Assembly: GCA_937975735.1 (NCBI GenBank)
Contig: CALJUI010000383.1
Location: 1-12,225, forward strand
Length of the DNA stretch: 12,225 nucleotides
Direction: 5' to 3'
DNA from: an uncultured Rubrivivax sp.
Lineage (GTDB): Bacteria; Pseudomonadota; Gammaproteobacteria; Burkholderiales; Burkholderiaceae_C
The position numbers and the translations under genes were made by a program. The notes under the pieces were generated by a model. The model worked only from the letters and a program-made list of their open reading frames with translations. It searched no databases and had not been told where the DNA came from. Positions within the stretch are counted from its first letter, which is position 1. Every line of letters begins with the position of its first letter. Below, piece after piece: positions 6,543-12,225 of this stretch.

Positions 6543-7760
6543 TCAGGCCGGCGAGGGCTCGGGCGCCAGCAGGCGCTCCACCAGCTCGCGCACGCTGCGG
6601 ATCTGGTTGCCGAAGGGCAGCGCGCCCTTGCCGCGGAAGAACAGCCCCTTCTTCAGCTCGCCGCGCAGCGCGGCCGCGAGCTGGTGGTCGATGCAGAACT
6701 GCCCCCAGCCGGCGAGGCCGTCGCGCAGCCCGCACTGCGCCAGACAGTCGAAGGCCTTGGTGCAGCGCTGCTTGGCGTGCACGACGGCCTGCAGCCGCGG
6801 CTCGGCCTTCAGGTAGGCCTTCAGCCAGGGCGTGGCGACGGCACGCGCCGGCAGGCCGGCGACGCTGGTGAATTCCACCAGGTCCTCGTCGCGCGCCTCG
6901 GCCAGCACGCGCTTGAAGGCCTCGTCGGCGTCGCCTTCGATGGTCACCGCGAACGGCGTGCCGAGCTGCACCGCGGCAGCGCCGAGCGCCTGCAGGCGCC
7001 GGATGTCGGCAAAGCTGCGCACGCCGCCGGCGGCGATCAGCGGGATCTCGCGCTCGATGCCGGCGCTGCGCAGGAAGGCCAGCGCCTGCGGGATCACCTG
7101 TTCGAAGTCGAAGCGCGGGTCGGTGAGGTCGGCGATCTTCGCCGCGCCGAGGTGGCCGCCGGCGAGCGCCGGGTGTTCGATGACGATGGCATCGGGCAGG
7201 CGCTGCTTGCGCTCCCACTTCTTCACCACCAGCTGCACGCCGCGCGCGTCCGACAGGATCGGCACCAGCAGTGCCTTCGGGTGCTCGCGGGCCAGGTCCG
7301 GCAGGTCCAGCGGCAGGCCGGCGCCGACGACGACGGCGTCGATGCCGCATTCGAGCGCCCGGGTCACCGACGGGCCGTACTCGCTGACCGCGCGCATCAC
7401 GTTGATCGCCAGCAGTCCGCGGCCCTGGGCGCGCTCGCGCGCCGCCGCGATCTCGCGCGCCAGCGCCTCCAGGTTGGCGGCGTCGATGGTCGCCTTGGCG
7501 CTGTCGCTCTCGGCCATGTCGAGGCCGCGGGTGCGGTCCATCAGGTCCGGGTGGTGGCGCCGCAGGTCCACCGACGAGATCGTGCCGACGCCGCCGAGCG
7601 CGGCCACGCTGCCGGCCAGGCGGTGCGCGGAGACGCCGACGCCCATGCCGCCCTGCACGATCGGCAGCAGCGCGCGGCCGCCGAGATGCAGCGGCGACAG
7701 GCCGCCGCGCTGGAGCGGCGCGAGGAGTTCGGGGGCGATGTGCTGTTGGACTGCGTGCAT
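6543..7760 (-). CDS. Nitronate monooxygenase family flavoprotein
   Basis: A 405-residue FMN-dependent TIM-barrel protein of the nitronate monooxygenase / 2-nitropropane dioxygenase family; true members oxidise nitronates to nitrite and a carbonyl. FMN-site marks are visible: P33-IVQGGMGVG at 33-42, HPALAGGHLG at 196-205 with the family's catalytic-type H203, AAGGVRS at 243-249 and AAAVQLGTPF at 261-270. The C-terminal 75 residues are longer than a minimal enzyme and hold C333, C339, C343 and C356. The substrate is uncertain; FabK-like enoyl reductases and other NMO-like enzymes share this fold. The start at 7760 is preferred over an in-frame TTG at 7781, which coincides with the predicted transcription start. 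The Shine-Dalgarno sequence is poor. An FNR-type promoter lies upstream, and the SirB2-like gene follows after 10 nt. Confidence 0.83.
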   Translation of the reverse strand: MHAVQQHIAPELLAPLQRGGLSPLHLGGRALLPIVQGGMGVGVSAHRLAGSVAALGGVGTISSVDLRRHHPDLMDRTRGLDMAESDSAKATIDAANLEALAREIAAARERAQGRGLLAINVMRAVSEYGPSVTRALECGIDAVVVGAGLPLDLPDLAREHPKALLVPILSDARGVQLVVKKWERKQRLPDAIVIEHPALAGGHLGAAKIADLTDPRFDFEQVIPQALAFLRSAGIEREIPLIAAGGVRSFADIRRLQALGAAAVQLGTPFAVTIEGDADEAFKRVLAEARDEDLVEFTSVAGLPARAVATPWLKAYLKAEPRLQAVVHAKQRCTKAFDCLAQCGLRDGLAGWGQFCIDHQLAAALRGELKKGLFFRGKGALPFGNQIRSVRELVERLLAPEPSPA

Positions 7761-7787
7761 GGCGGATCGAGGACAGTGCAACGAGCG

Positions 7788-7833
7788 AGCCTAGGACCGG
7801 CAGCGCCCAACCGGCTTGCGCCGCATCAAGCCG
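7788..7833 (-). promoter_or_regulatory. FNR/ANR/DNR-type class II promoter before the flavoprotein gene
   Basis: The minus strand reads TTGAT-GCGG-CGCAA (7829-7816), matching the FNR consensus in a perfect left half and in the CAA of the right half. It sits within a larger perfect dyad, CGGCTTG (7812-7818) and CAAGCCG (7827-7833), with the same centre, 7822.5. A -10-like TAGGCT lies at 7793-7788. A class II FNR promoter has the box at -41.5 and the -10 at -12 to -7. Both predict the same start base, 7781, giving a 20-nt leader to the ATG at 7760. The box overlaps the stop codon of the carbonic anhydrase gene. The dyad could also form an RNA hairpin, but no U run follows. Confidence 0.65.
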
Positions 7834-8551
7834 ACGTCGGGCCGCACGATGCGGTGTATCGCCGGTAGCTGCCGTCGATCTCGTTGAAGATCGGGGCCTC
7901 CGGCTCGGCCGGGCGGTACGGACCGGTGCCGCTGTGCTCGGATCGCGACGCCGGCACGAAGCTGCCGCGCTGCACGTCGAAGACATGCACTTCGCCGTCC
8001 TCGATGACGTAATGCCAGCCGTGCAGTGAAAGCCTGGCCGCCTCGACGCGCTCGCGCACCATCGGGTAGTCCATCAGCCGCTCGAGCTGCAGCACGATGG
8101 CACGCTGCTCGGTCCGGCGCAGCACCTCGGGGCCGGGTTCGGCCACCGGCAGGCGTGCCTCGGCGGCCAGCTCGAGCCAGGCGGCGAGGTTCGGCGCCGC
8201 CTCCGGCACGCCCCCATAGAGCGCGCGAATGCCGCCGCAGTGGCTGTGGCCACAGACGATGATGCGCTGGACGTCGAGCGCCAGCACCCCGAACTCGATC
8301 GCCGCCGCGGTCCCGTGGTAGCCGGCCGACCCATCGTAGGGCGGCACCAACGCAGCGACGTTGCGCACGAGGAACAGCTCGCCGGGCCCGGCACCGGTCA
8401 ACAGGTAGGGCACCAGCCGCGAATCGGAGCAGCCAATGAACAGCGTCGTCGGATGCTGCCCGTCGTCGACGAGCTCCTTGAACCGCTGCTCGTAGAGCGG
8501 GAACGCGTCGTCGTGGAAACGCCGCAGTCGGTGCAGGAGGTCGTCGGGCAT
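7826..8551 (-). CDS. Beta-class carbonic anhydrase
   Basis: A 241-residue beta-carbonic anhydrase, a cytoplasmic zinc enzyme interconverting carbon dioxide and bicarbonate. Zinc ligands and the catalytic dyad are clear: C41-S-D43-S-R45, then H102 and C105 in GHSHCGG. The first block LFIGCSDSRLVP and the LVRNVAALVPP segment are typical. Length is somewhat above the usual 200-220 residues owing to a C-terminal extension from about residue 200. The start at 8551 follows the PPIase stop by 5 nt, so it is probably translated from the same nar transcript. The longer open frame to the right is a shadow of the PPIase gene. Its presence in a nar operon suggests a link to bicarbonate supply or pH balance during anaerobic growth (inference). 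Confidence 0.92.
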   Translation of the reverse strand: MPDDLLHRLRRFHDDAFPLYEQRFKELVDDGQHPTTLFIGCSDSRLVPYLLTGAGPGELFLVRNVAALVPPYDGSAGYHGTAAAIEFGVLALDVQRIIVCGHSHCGGIRALYGGVPEAAPNLAAWLELAAEARLPVAEPGPEVLRRTEQRAIVLQLERLMDYPMVRERVEAARLSLHGWHYVIEDGEVHVFDVQRGSFVPASRSEHSGTGPYRPAEPEAPIFNEIDGSYRRYTASCGPTSA

Positions 8552-8556
8552 CGGGG

Positions 8557-9369
8557 CTACTGCACCAGCGGGCTGTCGGCGGCCTCCAGCGCGACGCCGT
8601 CGATTGCCGCGCGGCCGGCGAGCTGCATCAGGTACTGGCGCAGCGCCGTGGCGAAGGCCTGCTGGTGAAGCGACTGCGCGACCGCGTCGCGCACCTGCTC
8701 GAAGTCGGGCACCTGGCCCGGCTCGCGCGACAGCACCTCGACCACGTGCAGGCCGAAGCGGCTGTGCACCAGGCGCGGCAGCACCCCGACGTCGGGCAGC
8801 CCGAAGAGCTCGCGCGCGAACTCCGGCGCGCACTCGGCAGGCGTCAGCCAGCCCAGTGCGCCGCCTTCGAGGCTGCTCGGGCAGTTCGACAGCTCGCCCG
8901 CCCTCGACGCGAAGCGCGTCGGGTCGGCGCGGACCTCGATCAGCACCGCTTCGGCGCGCTCGCGCAATGCCTTGACGTCGACGCCGGGCGTGACCGCGAA
9001 CAGGATGTGCCGGGCCATCACCCGCTCGCCCTGCGCATAGCGGCCGGCATGGGCCTGGAAGTGGCGCCGGCAGGCGGCTTCGTCGGGGACCGGCACGCGC
9101 AGTTCCTCGTCCAGCAGCGCCTCGATCGCCGCGGTGGCCGCAGCGCTGCTGACGCCGTCGCCGGTGGGCTGGTCGCTCGGCGCGAGCCGGCCGCTCAGCA
9201 CCGCCTGCTGGCGCAGCAGTTCGGTGCAGGCGCGCTGACGCAGCGTCTCGTCGTCCGGACGGTCGCCCGGTGCGTGCAGCGGCACGCCGTTGATCCGCGC
9301 GACCTCGGGGGCCGCCCCCGCCTTGTTCTCGGCGCAGCTGCAGCCGCCGCCATTGCTTCCGCATCCCAT
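8557..9369 (-). CDS. Parvulin-type peptidyl-prolyl cis-trans isomerase (nar-operon type)
   Basis: A 270-residue protein with a PpiC/parvulin rotamase domain at about residues 117-214, which catalyses cis-trans isomerisation of proline peptide bonds. Domain marks are ARHILFAV at 119-126, the SNCPSSLEGGALGWL block at 161-175, EFARELFGL at 183-191 and the closing SRFGLHVVEVL at 203-213. There is no signal peptide, so it should be cytoplasmic, unlike SurA or PrsA. The N-terminus is glycine/cysteine rich (C3, C10, C12), which could bind metal. The start at 9369 has a strong AAGGAG (9376-9381) 6 nt upstream that overlaps the narI stop. Its place directly after narI suggests help in folding or maturation of the nitrate reductase; this is inference from context. 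Confidence 0.9.
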   Translation of the reverse strand: MGCGSNGGGCSCAENKAGAAPEVARINGVPLHAPGDRPDDETLRQRACTELLRQQAVLSGRLAPSDQPTGDGVSSAAATAAIEALLDEELRVPVPDEAACRRHFQAHAGRYAQGERVMARHILFAVTPGVDVKALRERAEAVLIEVRADPTRFASRAGELSNCPSSLEGGALGWLTPAECAPEFARELFGLPDVGVLPRLVHSRFGLHVVEVLSREPGQVPDFEQVRDAVAQSLHQQAFATALRQYLMQLAGRAAIDGVALEAADSPLVQ

Positions 9370-9380
9370 GTCGATCTCCT

Positions 9381-10112
9381 TCAGCTGCGCAGCGTGCGCG
9401 TCGGTTCGGTCTGGCCGGCCGGCACGTTCAGGCGCCGGCTGCGCACGATCTGGTACGGGCGGAACAGGTAGGCCACCGAGGCCAGCCCGCTCCATACGTG
9501 CACCAGCCGGCTGAACGGGAACAGCAGGAAGATCGTCATGCCCAGCACCAGGTGCACCTTGTAGGGCCAGGCCAGCGCGACCAGGCCGCTCGCGTCGGGG
9601 CGGAAGGTGAAGATGCGCTGCGCCCAGTCGGACAGCACCAGCATCACCGAGCCGTCGCTGTGGCCGAGCGAGAAGGGCAGCGTGATCAGGCCGAGCACCA
9701 GCTGCACCCACAGGATGATCAGGATCGCCAGGTCGGTGCGGTGGCTGGTCAGCCGGATGCGCGGGTCGAAGATGCGCCGGTGCAGCAGCATCGTCAGACC
9801 GATGAAGCAGGCCACGCCGGCGATGCCGCCGGCGACGATCGCGACCAGTTGCTTCTGCGCCGGCGTGATGAAGGGTTCGTAGACGAAATGCGGCGTCAGC
9901 AGCCCGACCGTGTGGCCGAAGAAGAGGAACAGGATGCCGGCGTGGAACAGGTTGCTGCCCCAGCGCAGCTGGCCGGCGCGCAGCAGCTGCGACGAGTCGC
10001 TCTTCCACGTGTACTGGTCGCGGTCGAAGCGCGCCAGGCTGCCCATCAGGAAGACGGCCATGCAGACGTACGGATAGACGTTGAAGAGAAAGCTGTGCAC
10101 GAGGGAGTTCAT
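9381..10112 (-). CDS. narI: Respiratory nitrate reductase gamma subunit NarI (cytochrome b)
   Basis: A 243-residue membrane subunit of the NarGHI nitrate reductase; it oxidises quinol and passes electrons through two b haems to NarH. About five transmembrane helices are present. The four haem-ligand histidines are H57 and H67 in HAGILFLFFGHTVG, and H187 and H205 in the KVHLVLG to LVHVWS helix, closely matching the E. coli positions. The N-terminal helix NVYPYV is typical. The start overlaps the narJ stop by four bases (ATGA), implying coupled translation. The length fits the usual 225-245 residues. After an 11-nt gap comes the PPIase gene. Confidence 0.97.
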   Translation of the reverse strand: MNSLVHSFLFNVYPYVCMAVFLMGSLARFDRDQYTWKSDSSQLLRAGQLRWGSNLFHAGILFLFFGHTVGLLTPHFVYEPFITPAQKQLVAIVAGGIAGVACFIGLTMLLHRRIFDPRIRLTSHRTDLAILIILWVQLVLGLITLPFSLGHSDGSVMLVLSDWAQRIFTFRPDASGLVALAWPYKVHLVLGMTIFLLFPFSRLVHVWSGLASVAYLFRPYQIVRSRRLNVPAGQTEPTRTLRS

Positions 10113-10795
10113 GGACGTGCTCCGGTGAGGTTCGTGGTGGCGGTGCTCCGCCGGACGATCTGGATCGGTTGCGGCTGGTCGGGGCGGGCCTGGCCCGAGG
10201 TCGAGCAGCCGCCGAAGGCGAGCGGCTCTTCCCAGTCCTCGTCGAGCGCCGGCTCGTCCGGCAGCTTCACGGCCTGGGCCTTGACGCCGGCCAGGTCGAG
10301 CAATGCGGCGAGCACGCTGGCGTAGGGGCTCTGGCGGCGCAGCAGCGCGCTGAAGATGGCCTGCAGGATGTGCGCGAACTCGCGCAGGAAGGCGCGGGCC
10401 TGCGCCGGTGGCTGCGTCGACGCGTACTCGAGCACGACCGTCAGGTGGTCGGGCAGCTCGCCGTCGCCGAAGTGCAGGCCGGCCGCCTCGTAGGTCTTGA
10501 TCAGGTCGATCATCGCCGGGCCGCGGTCGCGCGAGTCGCCGTGCACATGCTCGAACAGGTGCAGCGCGGTGCCACGGCCGCGGTCGAAGGTCTCGACATA
10601 CGCGGCCTCGACGTCCAGGCCCCGGCGCTGGCGCATCCGGCTCATCATCGCGTCGAGCTCGGCCAGGCGGTCGGCCGGCAGCGCGTTCTCGGCGTGCAGC
10701 GCCTGCGACAGCGCTTCCAGGTGGGCGCGCAACTCGGCGTCCGGGTAGCGCAGCAGCGCCGACAGCGCGCGCAGCGTGAGGGTGTTCTTCTTCAT
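10109..10795 (-). CDS. narJ: Nitrate reductase assembly chaperone NarJ
   Basis: A 228-residue cytoplasmic chaperone of the NarJ/TorD family. It binds apo-NarG and permits insertion of molybdenum cofactor and iron-sulphur cluster before membrane attachment, and is not part of the final enzyme. Family marks are LSALLRYPDAEL near the start, YVETFDRGR at 66-74, LHLFEHVHGDSRDRG at 78-92 and the DHLTVVLEY helix at 116-124. The tail after residue 180 is acidic and then low in complexity, as is common. The start at 10795 has GGAGGTG (10806-10800) 4 nt upstream, within the narH end. It lies one base after narH and overlaps narI by four bases. Confidence 0.96.
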   Translation of the reverse strand: MKKNTLTLRALSALLRYPDAELRAHLEALSQALHAENALPADRLAELDAMMSRMRQRRGLDVEAAYVETFDRGRGTALHLFEHVHGDSRDRGPAMIDLIKTYEAAGLHFGDGELPDHLTVVLEYASTQPPAQARAFLREFAHILQAIFSALLRRQSPYASVLAALLDLAGVKAQAVKLPDEPALDEDWEEPLAFGGCSTSGQARPDQPQPIQIVRRSTATTNLTGARP

Positions 10796-10796
10796 C

Positions 10797-12225
10797 TCAC
10801 ACCTCCGCCTTGATCGGAATGGTGCGCTTCTTCTCGCTGCCGAACAGGCTGGTCTCGGTGACGCCTTCGCTGCAGCCGTTGCCGAAGCTGAAGCCACAGC
10901 CGCCGCGCACGTTGAAGGCGTTCTCGGCGTACTCGCGGTGCGTGCTCGGGATCACGAAGCGGTCCTCGTAGTTGGCGATCGCCATCACGCGATACATCTC
11001 CTCGACCTCGGCGACGCTCAGGCTGACCTGCTCGATCGCCGCGGTGTTGGCGGCGCCGTCGACGTGCTTGGCCCGCTGGTAGGCGCGCATCGCGAGCATG
11101 CGCTCGAGCGCGCGCACCACCGGCTTGGTGTCGCCCGCGGTCAACAGGTTGGCCAGGTAGCGGACCGGGATGCGCAGCTGGTTCACGTCCGGGATCTCGC
11201 CGTTGGCGCCGACCTGGCCGGCATTGGCCGCGGCGGTGATCGGGGAGAGCGGCGGCACGTACCAGACCATCGGCAACGTGCGGTACTCCGGGTGCAGCGG
11301 CAGCGCCACCTTCCAGTCCACCGCCATCTTGTAGACGGGACTGTTCCTGGCCGCCTCGAGCCAGTTCTCCGGGATGCCGTCGCGGCGGGCCTGCTCGATC
11401 ACGCGCGGGTCGTTCGGGTCGAGGAAGATGTCGAGCTGGGCCTGGTAGAGGTCACGGTCCTTCTCGACCGCGGCCGCGGCCTCGATGCGGTCGGCGTCGT
11501 ACAGCAGCACGCCCAGATAGCGGATGCGCCCGACGCAGGTCTCCGAGCACACGGTGGGCTGGCCGGCCTCGATGCGCGGGTAGCAGAAGATGCACTTCTC
11601 GGCCTTGCCGCTCTTCCAGTTGTAGTAGATCTTCTTGTACGGGCAGCCCGAGACGCACATGCGCCAGCCGCGGCACTTGTCCTGGTCGATCAGGACGATG
11701 CCGTCCTCCTCGCGCTTGTAGATCGAGCCCGACGGGCACGACGCGACGCAGGCCGGGTTCAGGCAGTGCTCGCACAGCCTCGGCAGGTACATCATGAAGG
11801 TGTTCTCGAACTGGCCGTAGATGTCCTTCTGCACCTCGTCGAAGTTCTTGTCCTTCGAGCGCTTGGCGAACTCGCCGCCGAGGATCTCCTCCCAGTTCGG
11901 GCCCCACTCGATCTTCTCCATGCGCTGGCCGGTGATCAGCGAGCGCGGGCGCGCGGTGGGCGCGGCCTTCATCTCCGGCGCCGAGTGCAGGTGGTCGTAG
12001 TCGAACGTGAAGGGCTCGTAGTAGTCGTCGATCTGCGGCAGGTTCGGGTTGGCGAAGATGCGCATCAGCAGCTTCCACTTGCCGCCCTGGCGCGGGCTGA
12101 TCGAGCCGTCGGCGTTGCGGATCCAGCCGCCGTTCCACTTGTCCTGGTTCTCCCATTCCTTCGGGTAGCCGATGCCGGGCTTGGTCTCGACGTTGTTGAA
12201 CCAGGCGTACTCGACGCCGGGGCGG
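10797..12225 (-). CDS. narH: Respiratory nitrate reductase beta subunit NarH, N-terminus outside window
   Basis: The last 475 residues of NarH, the iron-sulphur electron-transfer subunit between NarI haems and NarG. Reading continues open past the internal ATG at 12065 to the window edge, with GVEYAWFNNVETKPG at the visible start, so the true start is further right. Cysteine groups are C151-x2-C154-x4-C159-x3-C163, then C184-x2-W187-x2-C190-x3-C194, and C211-x2-C214-x11-C226-x3-C230 (numbered from the first whole visible codon). The Trp in the second group is the hallmark of the NarH [3Fe-4S] cluster. These positions are offset by 33 from those of E. coli NarH, so about 33 residues are missing, including the first cysteine group. 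One base separates it from narJ. narG is expected just outside. Confidence 0.97.
   Translation of the reverse strand, partial: RPGVEYAWFNNVETKPGIGYPKEWENQDKWNGGWIRNADGSISPRQGGKWKLLMRIFANPNLPQIDDYYEPFTFDYDHLHSAPEMKAAPTARPRSLITGQRMEKIEWGPNWEEILGGEFAKRSKDKNFDEVQKDIYGQFENTFMMYLPRLCEHCLNPACVASCPSGSIYKREEDGIVLIDQDKCRGWRMCVSGCPYKKIYYNWKSGKAEKCIFCYPRIEAGQPTVCSETCVGRIRYLGVLLYDADRIEAAAAVEKDRDLYQAQLDIFLDPNDPRVIEQARRDGIPENWLEAARNSPVYKMAVDWKVALPLHPEYRTLPMVWYVPPLSPITAAANAGQVGANGEIPDVNQLRIPVRYLANLLTAGDTKPVVRALERMLAMRAYQRAKHVDGAANTAAIEQVSLSVAEVEEMYRVMAIANYEDRFVIPSTHREYAENAFNVRGGCGFSFGNGCSEGVTETSLFGSEKKRTIPIKAEV

Noticed and set aside
7812..7833. Intrinsic terminator after the carbonic anhydrase gene
   Set aside because: The inverted repeat can form a 7-bp stem, but no U run follows on the minus-strand transcript, and its centre coincides with an FNR-type box, so a regulator site is the better reading.
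8552..9364. Fusion of a further domain to the carbonic anhydrase through an open frame up to 9364
   Set aside because: The extra part is an Arg/Ala-rich shadow of the PPIase gene. The enzyme starts at ATG 8551, just after the PPIase stop.
12066..12225. narH starting at the ATG at 12065
   Set aside because: The frame stays open to the window edge and encodes conserved NarH sequence (GVEYAWFNNVETKPG), so 12065 is an internal Met and the gene is cut by the window.
1..12225. CRISPR array, insertion sequence, prophage or defence island
   Set aside because: No spaced direct repeats, transposase, integrase or terminal inverted repeats were seen. Apart from the tRNA end there is no sign of integration, and base composition looks uniform.

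Overview
The window is very GC-rich, densely coded DNA of a kind typical of betaproteobacteria. Gene order, codon use and protein character point to a Burkholderiales- or Rhodocyclales-like facultative denitrifier; this assignment is inference from style, not a database match. Two small plus-strand items sit at the left end. They are the 3' part of a tRNA-Asp(GUC) with its terminator, followed by a two-gene unit (acyl-CoA thioesterase and a Cys-rich CWC-type mini-protein). Everything from about 765 to 12225 is on the minus strand, so it is transcribed from right to left.

Read in that direction, the block begins with the respiratory nitrate reductase operon: narH (N-terminus outside the window; narG presumably lies further right), narJ, narI, then a cytoplasmic parvulin-type peptidyl-prolyl isomerase and a beta-carbonic anhydrase. 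Junctions here are tight (1-11 nt gaps or a 4-nt overlap). After a 65-nt gap come a nitronate-monooxygenase-family flavoprotein and a SirB2-like membrane protein. Next is NnrS (a haem/copper membrane protein linked to nitric oxide stress). Then come a large adenosylcobalamin-dependent (class II, oxygen-independent) ribonucleotide reductase, a hemerythrin-domain protein that overlaps it by 4 nt, and a UspA-type stress protein. No gene-free stretch exceeds about 85 bases.

The genes fit one theme: growth on nitrate without oxygen. NarGHI respires nitrate, with NarJ and probably the PPIase assisting its assembly. NnrS and perhaps the hemerythrin and the flavoprotein deal with reactive nitrogen or traces of oxygen. 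The class II reductase supplies deoxynucleotides without needing oxygen.

The main non-coding signal is a set of three FNR/ANR/DNR-like dyads (TTGA-N6-TCAA type), one in each of the three largest minus-strand gaps: before the flavoprotein, before nnrS and before nrdJ. In the first, a -10-like hexamer lies exactly where a class II FNR promoter needs it. This suggests the block is several FNR/DNR-controlled units rather than one long nar transcript. Other oddities are an internal duplication in the C-terminal part of the ribonucleotide reductase, a four-cysteine tail in the flavoprotein, a CPC in place of CWC in the mini-protein, and an 18-nt convergent gene overlap.
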